From an uncultured SAR86 cluster bacterium (GTDB lineage Bacteria; Pseudomonadota; Gammaproteobacteria; Magnimaribacterales; Magnimaribacteraceae), in contig CABYCU010000001.1 of assembly GCA_902517565.1 (NCBI GenBank), positions 62,001 to 126,000 on the forward strand: a stretch of 64,000 bases of DNA. Reading direction: 5' to 3'. The notes beneath the pieces are model-generated. The model did not search any database. It was given only the letters and a program-made list of their open reading frames with translations, and was not told the DNA's origin. A program made the position numbers and the translations under genes. Below are positions 17,990 through 26,680 of this stretch, piece by piece (position 1 is the first letter of the stretch; every line of letters starts with the position of its first letter).

Positions 17990-19214
17990 TGTTAAAAGAT
18001 TCGATTGCTTCTTTGAAAGAAGATTCATAAAAACCAGCTGCAATCTTCCAATCAAACTTAGACTCCATTCTTTGCCTACCTTTTATAGAGAGTTCTTTCA
18101 TTCTCTCTTGATTATTAAATAAGTGTATCACTGCCTCCTCTATTTCCCATGCTGAAGAAGATGGTATTTTGAAAGCACAATCACCCACAACTTCTTTTAA
18201 TCCACCAGAATGGGTACTGATAAGGGGCACACCGCAGGCCATAGCTTCTCCAGCACCAAAACCAAAGCCTTCGTATAGAGATGGAATAACAGCTATTTGT
18301 GAAGAATGATATAAGTCAACAATTTCATTCTCACTAATGCCAGACTTAAAAGTAATTACGTCATTCAGCTCTAGATTATCTATCAGTCTGCTAACTTCAC
18401 TATCGGAAGGTGATTTTCCTATGACAGTCAATTTTGTTTTTGGGAAATGTCTCAAAATCTTTGGCAGAGCTTCTACTAAATACTTTAATCCTTTCAGTGG
18501 AATATCAGCACTTGCGGTAGTGATGATCCTATTCTCTTCAATTAAATCTAATGGCCCAGGTATGAACTTATGAATATCAATCCCATTTAAAATTACTTCT
18601 ATCTTATGGGCTTCCACTAAGAACTCTTCAACTATATCTGCTTTGGAAGGCCCACTCACACAAATAATTTTATTTAATTTTGGGGCAACTCTCTTCTGCA
18701 TTGGAAGAAAATTATGCCACCTAATGGATGAGAGCTTTGCCTTCCAGTTGGTTGCATTCTGCATCTCAAGTTTATGATCTTTTGTAATTGGATGATGGAT
18801 AGTCACAACAAGAGGTAGGATATGCTGAATCTTTAAAAGAGAGCTGCATAAGGATTGATTATCTAAAATAATATCAAAATCTTTTTTACTATTTTTTAGG
18901 TATTTATGCACTCTTTTGCCATAAGTATAAGGTTCAGGGAATCCGCCTGTCATAACTGTTAACCATTCGTAGAGATCTAAAGGTCTAAACAATAAACCAA
19001 GACTAAATACCTTTAATCGATGATCTGTCTCAAACATTCCTAGACTAGGAATTTTAATTAATTTGATGGAATTATTTAGCTCAGGATAAGGTGGACCAGA
19101 TAAAACAGAGACTTCATGGCCCAAATCATGTAAAGCTTTGCTTAAGTGTTTTATGTAAATACCCTGTCCACCAGAATAAGGATGGCTTCGATAGCTTAAT
19201 AGTCCAATCTTCAA
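17970..19214 (-). CDS. Glycosyltransferase family 4 protein
   Basis: A 414-residue retaining glycosyltransferase of the GT-B fold. The N-terminal acceptor domain begins KIGLLSYRSHPYSGGQGIYI with the glycine-rich loop. The C-terminal GT4 domain has NGIDIHKF and the E-x7-E donor motif EGFGFGAGE, followed by AMACGVPLISTHSGGLKEVV. No signal peptide or clear membrane helix. It is one base after the double LPS kinase gene in the same operon, and it is followed by a methyltransferase and a toroid protein. A role in outer core or another surface glycolipid is likely; donor and acceptor are unknown. Confidence 0.86.
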   Translation of the reverse strand: MKIGLLSYRSHPYSGGQGIYIKHLSKALHDLGHEVSVLSGPPYPELNNSIKLIKIPSLGMFETDHRLKVFSLGLLFRPLDLYEWLTVMTGGFPEPYTYGKRVHKYLKNSKKDFDIILDNQSLCSSLLKIQHILPLVVTIHHPITKDHKLEMQNATNWKAKLSSIRWHNFLPMQKRVAPKLNKIICVSGPSKADIVEEFLVEAHKIEVILNGIDIHKFIPGPLDLIEENRIITTASADIPLKGLKYLVEALPKILRHFPKTKLTVIGKSPSDSEVSRLIDNLELNDVITFKSGISENEIVDLYHSSQIAVIPSLYEGFGFGAGEAMACGVPLISTHSGGLKEVVGDCAFKIPSSSAWEIEEAVIHLFNNQERMKELSIKGRQRMESKFDWKIAAGFYESSFKEAIESFNNEHNKV

Positions 19215-19215
19215 A

Positions 19216-20721
19216 TTAACTTCCTTGTAACCTTTTATATAATTTTGAATATACTTTATTGTGTTGTTTTATACTCCGTAAAATCCTGTCCTTATCTTTA
19301 GAAATTGCTCTTAGATGTAAAAAATATGAGAATTTTCTTTTAGATGAATCAAGATCAAAAGTAATTAATTCTTTTTGGTTGAAGAAAAAATTTGAAGTTT
19401 TTGCGTCTCCATGGCTGAATTTTATCCAGCTCATCCTTTTAAAGAAAGCTGCTATTCTTGAAACCATTAGATCCGTATTAATATTTTGTTCTATTGCCTC
19501 ATCCAATCTTTTTCCCTCTATTTCTTCAGTTACTAAAAATGATTCTCTATAACCTAAAATACCATTTCCTTCGTATATGGATACTGGTTTAGCGGTCCTT
19601 ATCCCAATAGATTTAAGCCATTGAATTGTTAACCAAGAATTATAGGCTCTTGTTTTTTTAAATAATCTAGAGGTTCCATGCAATAGATTTTTTATCCTGT
19701 ATTTCTTTATATAGAGATATTTATCCTGTACTAAAACTTTTACAATCAAGTGTCCCTTTTCATTTTTTATAACCTCGCCATTACGAATTAATAAATTTTC
19801 ATCTCTAAAAAATGGCAAGAACTGATTTGGATCAAAGCTTTTCTTAATAAGCCATCTGCCAGATGGACAGTTAGGTTGTATAAATGAACTTTCTTTAGAT
19901 AATATTTGTGAAGATTTAAGTGAAAACTCCTTAAGGGTCGGTTTCAGGTACATAGAGAATGCTCTATCTAATATCTTTCTTAGGATGCTTTTATGTCTAG
20001 TAATTAAATCTCTAAAAGAACAATTATAGTAAGTCATCATAAACCGGTAGAAATCTCTTTCCGTTAAATTAAATTGGATAGCAGAATGGATAAAACCTCC
20101 TAAATCTTTGACAATCCACCTAAGCGGAACAGAAGATCTTATTTGAGCCCTATGCAAATCAATCAAGTAAATTTCAATGTTATTAAAATCAATTTCTTCT
20201 TTTATATGAAAGTGACAAAGATATAAATCTCTATGATTTAGACCACTCAAGTGCATCCTACGAATCAATTTTGCTGCAGACTCTATTAGATAAAGCTTCT
20301 GTTTGAATGAAAGATCTTTATGAAGATCTTTTAAAAAAAAGTCTTCGAGTGATATTGTTTTATAAAGTTCTTCAGTAACTAAAAAAGAACAGGATTGAGC
20401 TGGATTTAAACCTTTCTTACCAAATCCCTTGATTTGTGGGCAATTGATAGAATGTTTAGACAAGTGATTTAAAGCTTCATATTCTCTTTGAGCCCCTACA
20501 ACAGGTATCTTGACTTGAAAAAGATTTTTAAAGATTTCTTTCCAACCAACTGAGCCATGATATTTTATAAAATAACTTCTATCTTGAATTTCAAATTTCT
20601 TTGTAACGCGATTTTCGTATTTTCTGAAAACTATCCCGTCGATGTTTTGAGCAACACTAAAAGTCTCTCTATCTTCAAAGAGTTGTTTGAGGTCTTTATC
20701 TAAAAAACGGACTTTTTTCAT
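19216..20721 (-). CDS. Tandem LPS core kinase: two WaaP-like kinase domains in one chain
   Basis: This 501-residue protein carries two kinase folds. Domain 1 (about 20-265) resembles heptose kinase WaaP/RfaP: Lys53 in YFIKYH, the catalytic loop LNHRDLYLCHFH (His163, Asp165), which matches the NHRDCYICHF of WaaP, and LIDLHR (Asp188). Domain 2 (about 285-495) is a second small LPS-kinase-like fold: Lys339/340 in YIKKY, loop SHGDAKTSNFFF (His437, Asp439) and ITFDLD (Asp456). Both catalytic sets look intact. Family WaaP proteins are usually about 265 residues with one domain, and Pseudomonas encodes several separate core kinases; here two seem fused. It overlaps waaG by one base, the standard waaG-waaP order. 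Targets are probably core heptoses. Confidence 0.85.
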   Translation of the reverse strand: MKKVRFLDKDLKQLFEDRETFSVAQNIDGIVFRKYENRVTKKFEIQDRSYFIKYHGSVGWKEIFKNLFQVKIPVVGAQREYEALNHLSKHSINCPQIKGFGKKGLNPAQSCSFLVTEELYKTISLEDFFLKDLHKDLSFKQKLYLIESAAKLIRRMHLSGLNHRDLYLCHFHIKEEIDFNNIEIYLIDLHRAQIRSSVPLRWIVKDLGGFIHSAIQFNLTERDFYRFMMTYYNCSFRDLITRHKSILRKILDRAFSMYLKPTLKEFSLKSSQILSKESSFIQPNCPSGRWLIKKSFDPNQFLPFFRDENLLIRNGEVIKNEKGHLIVKVLVQDKYLYIKKYRIKNLLHGTSRLFKKTRAYNSWLTIQWLKSIGIRTAKPVSIYEGNGILGYRESFLVTEEIEGKRLDEAIEQNINTDLMVSRIAAFFKRMSWIKFSHGDAKTSNFFFNQKELITFDLDSSKRKFSYFLHLRAISKDKDRILRSIKQHNKVYSKLYKRLQGS

Positions 20722-21821
20722 TAGAATACTTCTTCAATAAAGTCTGCCACAAAATTGAATCTAGAAAAGAAATAATCACTAACAGCTAAAGGCTTAATTA
20801 GATGCTTCACTTGGGTTAATTTCTCATTGGATATATTTTTTTCCAAAAGAAGATTAAATTTTTCTTGCTCGAATTCTCCTTCTACTACGAACCCAGATTT
20901 ATGTTTTAAAACTTCACCTGAAAAACCAACTTCTCTAGAAACTAAAGAAGGCAGGCCAGAGACTAAAGCTTCTATTATTATGTTTCCGGCGGCCTCTTCT
21001 CTCGCAGGATGAACTAACAGGTGAGATGACTTCATAAAAGAGGCTACATCTTTTCTAGGACCTAAAAAGATTACCTTTTTATTGAGAGATAGCTGCTCCA
21101 CTAACTTTGTATATTTATCTTTATTGTCATCTCCTATAACCAATAATGTTGCTGATATATCTTGTTTTGATAAATGACTTATGCCTAATATAGCTCTGTC
21201 CAATCCTTTCCTAGAGAAGTCTGACCCTACAAACAAAATAATTCTTTCTTTTTGGGGTAGATTCAGGAGAATGTTGATATCTATAGGTTCTTGTTGATTC
21301 CAATTTTTTTCTATACCGGGAGGTATGATTAACAATCTTTCGTCCTGTGTGGAATAGAATTCTTTGAAATCTTGATATTGGTTGTCATTCAGAAGAAGGA
21401 TTTTAGATTTTGAATCCTTAGAAAAAACGTCATTTTCAAATACCATAGCTTGTTTGTATCTTCTGGTGTATTTCTGTAATGGGTTCTTGTTTATTGCCTG
21501 TTTAGCAAAACAGGTATCAGCAGCAAAATATAAATCTAGACCTGGCATTTTATTGAAACCAAAAACGACATCGGGGTGGTATTCTTTGAGAGATTTAAGA
21601 GTTTTAGATACGTAAGTCCTATTCTTTGAGTAGTTTGAAAATCCTTTTTCTCCCAACTCAACTACATCTATATTTTTAGGAATCTCACCTTCCCAACTTC
21701 TTGTATAAACCTTAATTTCGTGACCCCTGGCAAGAAGCTCTTTGGTTATTCCTAGAAAATCTTTTTGTAATCCACCATAAGGAAAGTATCTATATAACAG
21801 TAATGCTAACTTTTTTTTCAT
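20721..21821 (-). CDS. waaG: LPS core glucosyltransferase WaaG
   Basis: GT4 enzyme that adds the first outer-core hexose to heptose II, at the cytoplasmic side of the inner membrane. It is close to known WaaG along its whole length: YRYFPYGGLQKDF near the start, YTRSWEGE, VVFGFNKMPGLDLYFAADTC, IPPGIEKNW, and the E-x7-E donor motif EEAAGNIIIEAL. Length 366 (usual 374). It lies 6 bases after waaF. The waaC gene that often stands between these two is not there. Confidence 0.93.
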   Translation of the reverse strand: MKKKLALLLYRYFPYGGLQKDFLGITKELLARGHEIKVYTRSWEGEIPKNIDVVELGEKGFSNYSKNRTYVSKTLKSLKEYHPDVVFGFNKMPGLDLYFAADTCFAKQAINKNPLQKYTRRYKQAMVFENDVFSKDSKSKILLLNDNQYQDFKEFYSTQDERLLIIPPGIEKNWNQQEPIDINILLNLPQKERIILFVGSDFSRKGLDRAILGISHLSKQDISATLLVIGDDNKDKYTKLVEQLSLNKKVIFLGPRKDVASFMKSSHLLVHPAREEAAGNIIIEALVSGLPSLVSREVGFSGEVLKHKSGFVVEGEFEQEKFNLLLEKNISNEKLTQVKHLIKPLAVSDYFFSRFNFVADFIEEVF

Positions 21822-21827
21822 AAAGAT

Positions 21828-22841
21828 TTAAAGCTCTTCAAGAGCTCTCATAACCTCTTCAGGCTCAATAGATACAAGAGAGTGATGATAACCTTCAATA
21901 TCATCTCCTATTCTAATTTTTTCGTATCCTTCTGCCTTTCTCAGAATAATTTTCTTATCCAACAAGGGAGGCGTGTATTCAGGAGAGGAAGGTCCATAAA
22001 GAGCTACTAATGGAGTTTTAACTGCAGCTGCAACATGCATTAAGCCAGAATCATTCGTAACTACACTCTCGCAATGAGCCAATAGATCTATGGCATCTAC
22101 TAATGACGTCATACCAATTAAATTGATGAATTTATTCTCTTGATGTAAATCATTCAAAACTTCAATTTTTTTTCCTGTATCTGAATCATTCTTAGATCCA
22201 AAACAGAAAACATTCCACCCTTTTCTAACATAATTTTTTGCTACTTCAGAGAAGTACTTTTCTGGCCATCTTTTTGAAGGGCCAAACTCAGCTCCGGGAC
22301 AAATTGCTAGGCAAGGCAAATCTAAATTTATGTTTAATTTTTTTAATTGTTCCTTTTGATTTTCTAGATCTATTTTTAAACAGGGAAAAGATAAGTTTTC
22401 TAAAGAATAATTTTCTTTTTGAACAGAAAGGGCTGCGAATTTCTCTACCATTAAACTATTAGATTGTCGTTTTAGAATCCTAATATCATTTAATAATCCA
22501 TATCTCATCTCACCTAACCATCCTGTACGAATAGGTATATCAGCAAAAAAAGGAATCAATGCAGATTTAAAAGAGTTTGTAAGTATTATCGCTCTGTCGT
22601 AGTGAGATTCTTTTAGCTTTTTACCAAACTTGTATCTTGATACAAATTGAATATCTCCATGTAAATACGGAGAAACAATAGCTCTTGAAACTTCAGGCAT
22701 TCTTTCCATTAAAGGTAATGACCATTTTGGAGAAAGAGTCTCAATAATACTATTAGGCTGTTCATCTTTAAGTCTTTTATAAAGAGTTTGAGCCATAACA
22801 GAATCGCCAACCCAAGATGGACCAATGATTAAAATCTTCAT
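21828..22841 (-). CDS. waaF: ADP-heptose:LPS heptosyltransferase II
   Basis: GT9 enzyme that adds heptose II to heptose I of the inner core. Diagnostic segments are ILIIGPSWVGDSVMAQ at the N-terminus, IRTGWLGEMRYGLLND, the CPGAEFGPSKRWP motif (WaaF rather than WaaC type) and TNDSGLMHVAAA with PLVALYGPSSPEYTPP. Length 337 is normal (E. coli 348). It follows ilvE by 5 bases, the same arrangement as in Pseudomonas, and probably shares its transcript. Confidence 0.95.
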   Translation of the reverse strand: MKILIIGPSWVGDSVMAQTLYKRLKDEQPNSIIETLSPKWSLPLMERMPEVSRAIVSPYLHGDIQFVSRYKFGKKLKESHYDRAIILTNSFKSALIPFFADIPIRTGWLGEMRYGLLNDIRILKRQSNSLMVEKFAALSVQKENYSLENLSFPCLKIDLENQKEQLKKLNINLDLPCLAICPGAEFGPSKRWPEKYFSEVAKNYVRKGWNVFCFGSKNDSDTGKKIEVLNDLHQENKFINLIGMTSLVDAIDLLAHCESVVTNDSGLMHVAAAVKTPLVALYGPSSPEYTPPLLDKKIILRKAEGYEKIRIGDDIEGYHHSLVSIEPEEVMRALEEL

Positions 22842-22846
22842 GATAT

Positions 22847-23767
22847 TTATTTGATGTAGGTATGCCAGGAAGGATTTGAATCCCTTACTCCTCTTACTTG
22901 ATCAAAATATGTGCTCTGTAACCTTTCAGTTATGGTGCCTCTGGAACCCGTGCCTATAGGGCTTCCGTCAAGTGAGTTTATTGGGACAACCTCTGCAGCA
23001 GTTCCTGAGAAAAAAGACTCGTCAGCTTGTAAAACATCTTCAACAGTAATCTTTTTAATTTCGTATTCTATATCTAATTCTTCAGCCAGTTCTAAGATAG
23101 TCCTTCTGGTAATACCGTCTAGGCAGGAATCTAAATCCGGTGAAAAAAGCTTGTTGTCCTTAACAATAAAAAAATTTTCTCCGCTCCCTTCTGCAATATA
23201 CCCTTCCGCATCTAGCATCAATGCTTCGTCAAATCCCTCCTCAAGGGCTTCGTTTAACGCAACTATTGAATGAACGTAATTACCATTAACTTTCGAATTT
23301 GAGACAGGGTTTCTAACTTGTCTTTTGTATGAAGAAAGTTTGACTTTAATTCCTTTTTCTCTGGCTTCAGGTTCCATATATGATGGCCATTCCCAAGCCG
23401 CGACCATAGTATGAACCTTTAAATTATCTGCCCTTAATCCCATTCCCTCCGAGCCATAAAAACACATGGGCCTTATATATGCTTCTTTTAATCTATTGGC
23501 CTTTATTATATTTTGGTGGGCATTATTTATTGTCTCTTTAGAATATGGGATCTCCATATTCACCGTAGACGCAGATTTAAAAAGTCTTTCTGTATGATCA
23601 TGGAGTCTAAAGATGGAAGGTCCTTTTTCAGTTCCATATGCTCTCACACCTTCAAAAACTCCTAGGCCATAGTGAAGTGTATGAGTTAATAAATGTGTAT
23701 TAGCTTCTTGCCAATCTATCATCTCGCCATCGAACCAAATTTCACCGCTTATTTTTGAAAGATCCAA
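22847..23767 (-). CDS. ilvE: Branched-chain amino acid aminotransferase
   Basis: PLP-dependent class IV transaminase, last step of Ile, Leu and Val synthesis. Visible are GEIWFDGEMIDWQEA, HTLHYGLGVFEGVRAY, the lysine that binds PLP (SKVNGNYVHS), EGSGENFF, and SGTAAEVVPI. The frame stays open to an ATG at 23827, but that adds 20 atypical residues (MVYIKLFISIEYKK...) and leaves only 29 bases to the divergent algC. I prefer the TTG at 23767: AGGA lies 7 bases upstream, and the 307-residue product matches the usual 309. First gene of the waaF-waaG operon, as in Pseudomonas. Confidence 0.93.
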   Translation of the reverse strand: MDLSKISGEIWFDGEMIDWQEANTHLLTHTLHYGLGVFEGVRAYGTEKGPSIFRLHDHTERLFKSASTVNMEIPYSKETINNAHQNIIKANRLKEAYIRPMCFYGSEGMGLRADNLKVHTMVAAWEWPSYMEPEAREKGIKVKLSSYKRQVRNPVSNSKVNGNYVHSIVALNEALEEGFDEALMLDAEGYIAEGSGENFFIVKDNKLFSPDLDSCLDGITRRTILELAEELDIEYEIKKITVEDVLQADESFFSGTAAEVVPINSLDGSPIGTGSRGTITERLQSTYFDQVRGVRDSNPSWHTYIK

Positions 23768-23856
23768 AACAAATTCCTTTAGTATTTTCTTATATTCTAT
23801 CGATATAAATAATTTTATATAGACCAAATAGATTATTCAGCAGATATAATCTCTTA

Positions 23857-25218
23857 ATGGAGCTTAACGAGCATATTTTTAGGGCCAATGACATTAGAGG
23901 TGTTTCATACAGGGACCTCACTGAAGAGGTTATCTACAAACTCGGAAAGGCCTTAGGTTCAGAAGCGCAAGATAGAGGTATAAATGAATTTATTATTGGG
24001 CGTGATGGAAGGCTTTCTAGTCCTGATATGTTTGAATGGCTTTCTTCTGGGGTGATTTCAACTGGGTGTGGTGTTATAGATATTGGAATTGTTACAAGCC
24101 CTATGTTTTATCATTCAACATTTTGGTTGAATTCATCTAGCGGTGTTGTGATAACTGGAAGTCACAATCCAGGTGAATATAATGGTTTCAAAATTGTTTT
24201 TAATAATCAATCTACTTCTAGTGATGAGATTCTTCTTCTCAAGAAAAGAATGCTCAATAATGATTTCAAAGATGGTTCTGGGATGATTAGGGGCGAAGCC
24301 ATTGAAGAAAGCTATATAAATAAAATAGTTGAGAATATTAATCTCGAAAAAAAGCTCAATATCTCTATAGATTGTGGCAATGGTGCAGCGGGGGTTGTTG
24401 CAAAAAAAGTTTACGAAAAATTAGGGTGCAATGTTGTTGAGCTATTTGGTGAACTAGATGGATCATTTCCGAATCATCATCCCGATCCATCCAGAATAGA
24501 AAACATGCAAGACCTAATAGATAGTGTCAAAAATAATGACTCGTCAATTGGGCTGGCTTTTGATGGAGATGCAGATAGATTAGGGGTCATATCTCCAGAT
24601 GGCGAAATGATATATCCCGATAGGCAAATGATCTTATTTGCCAGACAAGTTATTCAAAGTAAGCCTAATGCAAAAGTTGTATTTGATGTTAAGTGTTCAA
24701 AATTATTATCTGATGAAATATTAAAACTAGGCGGAGAACCACTTATTTGCAAAACAGGTCACACTTTTATTAAACAAAAAATCAGGCAGACAGGAGCACA
24801 AATTGGGGGTGAAATGAGCGGTCATATCTTCTTTAACGACAGGTGGCCGGGTTATGATGATGGCATCTATGCCGGAGCAAGAATGTTAGAAATAGTGGCA
24901 GCTTCTGAAAATAATATATTTATAAATATTCCAAATATGGTCTCCACTCCCGAGATAAATATTCCTGCTGATGATGATAAGAAATTTAAGATAGTTGATG
25001 AATTTATAGAGAATTCTAAATTTACTGAAGCGAATATAGTTGATATTGATGGAATAAGAGTAGAATTTAAAAAAGGATGGGGTTTATTGAGAGCTTCTAA
25101 TACCTCGCCAGTTTTAGTGCTTAGATTTGAAGCTGAAACTAAAGAAGCTTTAGATAATATAAAGAATATTTTTTACCAAAACTTAAAAAAGGTATATCCA
25201 GAGGTTAGAAATTTTTAA
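23857..25218 (+). CDS. algC: Phosphomannomutase/phosphoglucomutase
   Basis: Alpha-D-phosphohexomutase that interconverts hexose 1- and 6-phosphates for LPS and other glycans. Four family motifs are clear: the catalytic phosphoserine TGSHNPGEYNG, the magnesium loop DGDADRLG, the sugar-recognition GGEMSGHIFF and the phosphate-binding RASNTSPVLVLRFEA. The protein starts FRANDIRGV, typical of AlgC, and is 453 residues (usual 463). argB follows after 2 bases. The gene is divergent from ilvE. Confidence 0.94.
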   Translation: MELNEHIFRANDIRGVSYRDLTEEVIYKLGKALGSEAQDRGINEFIIGRDGRLSSPDMFEWLSSGVISTGCGVIDIGIVTSPMFYHSTFWLNSSSGVVITGSHNPGEYNGFKIVFNNQSTSSDEILLLKKRMLNNDFKDGSGMIRGEAIEESYINKIVENINLEKKLNISIDCGNGAAGVVAKKVYEKLGCNVVELFGELDGSFPNHHPDPSRIENMQDLIDSVKNNDSSIGLAFDGDADRLGVISPDGEMIYPDRQMILFARQVIQSKPNAKVVFDVKCSKLLSDEILKLGGEPLICKTGHTFIKQKIRQTGAQIGGEMSGHIFFNDRWPGYDDGIYAGARMLEIVAASENNIFINIPNMVSTPEINIPADDDKKFKIVDEFIENSKFTEANIVDIDGIRVEFKKGWGLLRASNTSPVLVLRFEAETKEALDNIKNIFYQNLKKVYPEVRNF

Positions 25219-25220
25219 AA

Positions 25221-26084
25221 ATGTCCATAACTAGAATACAAGCTGAAAATATTGCTTCAGTATTGAGCGAAGGGCTTCCTTACATACAAAAATTTAAAGA
25301 TAAAATCATTGTCGTTAAATATGGAGGAGCAGCTATGACAGAAGAATTGTTGAAAGAAAGCTTTACAAGAGATATTGCACTAATGCGATTAGTAGGAATG
25401 AAGCCTGTGATCGTTCATGGAGGTGGTCCACAAATAGGTAAAGAACTTGCAAGATCTGGAGTAAAGTCAGAATTTATTAATGGACTTCGAGTCACTACAA
25501 AACCTGCAATGAATGTTGTGAAGAAAGTCCTTGGAACACAAATCAATCATGAAATTGTTAAACTAATAAGAAAATTTGGTGCCAATGCTATCTCCTTTAA
25601 TCACAACAAATTTCAAATTATAAAAGCTTCCAAAAAGATTGATGAGATGGGTATAGATTACGGCCTTGTAGGGAAAGTAGATAAAATTATGACTGGCGAA
25701 CTGAAAAAAAGAATTGATAGAGGATTTATTCCAGTTATTGCTCCGATAGGTAAATCTGCAACTAACAACTTCTTGAATATTAATGCAGATGTTGTAGCGG
25801 GAGAAATAGCTAAATCTTTAAGAGCAGAAAAGCTAATACTCCTAACAGATGTTAAAGGAATCGAAGATTCTGAGAATAAACTCATCTCGAAAATTACCCC
25901 ATCAAAGGGTCAAAAGTTACTTAAAGAGAAGTTTATTAAGGGAGGCATGAGACCAAAACTTACGGCCGCTTTAGAAGCAAAAAAGAGAGGTGTGAAGTCT
26001 TGCCACATAATTGATGGCAGAGTTCCGCATGCGGTCCTTCTAGAGGTACTCACTGAAGAGGGTGTAGGAACTATGATAAGCTAA
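25221..26084 (+). CDS. argB: Acetylglutamate kinase
   Basis: Phosphorylates N-acetylglutamate, second step of arginine synthesis. Lys in VVKYGGAAM, HGGGPQIG, the INADVVAGEIA segment and LLTDVKGI are all typical. Length 287 places it with the longer (about 300-residue), often arginine-inhibited type rather than the E. coli form of 258, and the N-terminal AENIASVLSEGLPYIQKF helix supports this. The algC-argB neighbourhood is conserved in Pseudomonas and relatives. The next step, argC, lies about 32 kb away in the window. Confidence 0.96.
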   Translation: MSITRIQAENIASVLSEGLPYIQKFKDKIIVVKYGGAAMTEELLKESFTRDIALMRLVGMKPVIVHGGGPQIGKELARSGVKSEFINGLRVTTKPAMNVVKKVLGTQINHEIVKLIRKFGANAISFNHNKFQIIKASKKIDEMGIDYGLVGKVDKIMTGELKKRIDRGFIPVIAPIGKSATNNFLNINADVVAGEIAKSLRAEKLILLTDVKGIEDSENKLISKITPSKGQKLLKEKFIKGGMRPKLTAALEAKKRGVKSCHIIDGRVPHAVLLEVLTEEGVGTMIS

Positions 26085-26092
26085 ATCTAAAT

Positions 26093-26680
26093 ATGAATCA
26101 GTTGAAGCCACGCCAATTAGATATCATGCAAAGTCTAGCTAAAATGCTAGGAGAAAAAGGTCCGGTGAAGATTACAACGTCACTTCTTGCAAATGAATGT
26201 GGAATTACTGAAGCTGCTATATACAGACATTTTCCTAGTAAAAAGAAGATATATTCTGGATTAGTGGATTTCTGCGAACAAAATATCTTTGATTTAATAT
26301 CAAATATTAATTCTTCAGATGGGAGTGAACTGGAGAAAGTTAAAAAAATACTAGTCTTATTAGTAACTTTTAGTGAAAAAAATCCTGGCTTAGCAAGGCT
26401 TTTAACAAGAGAAGCCTTTTCTGTAGATGAAACCAGCCTCGATAAGAGGATTGGTCAAATGATGTCTAAAATTGAGTTACTTATTAAACAAAATCTTCAA
26501 AAGTATGAACAAGAGACGAAAGAAAAATTAAACTTGCCAACTGCTTCAGCAGCAAATTTATTACTTGCCTGCTCTGAAGGAATTATCCAACAATTCGTGA
26601 GATCTGGTTTTCAAGATTCTCCTTCAAAGAGGATAAATGATCAATTTGAATTTCTAATTTCATCCCTAAATCCTAATTAG
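26093..26680 (+). CDS. slmA: Nucleoid occlusion factor SlmA (TetR family)
   Basis: TetR-fold DNA-binding protein that blocks FtsZ ring assembly over the chromosome. The N-terminal helix-turn-helix reads ITTSLLANECGITEAAIYRHFPSKKKIY, close to SlmA, and the second domain keeps FSEKNPGLARLLTREA and CSEGIIQQFVRSGF, the most recognisable SlmA segments. Length 195 fits. It follows argB by 8 bases and is convergent with mrcA with an 8-base overlap. The slmA slot next to algC/argB/dut is typical, which supports SlmA over a generic TetR regulator. Confidence 0.88.
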   Translation: MNQLKPRQLDIMQSLAKMLGEKGPVKITTSLLANECGITEAAIYRHFPSKKKIYSGLVDFCEQNIFDLISNINSSDGSELEKVKKILVLLVTFSEKNPGLARLLTREAFSVDETSLDKRIGQMMSKIELLIKQNLQKYEQETKEKLNLPTASAANLLLACSEGIIQQFVRSGFQDSPSKRINDQFEFLISSLNPN

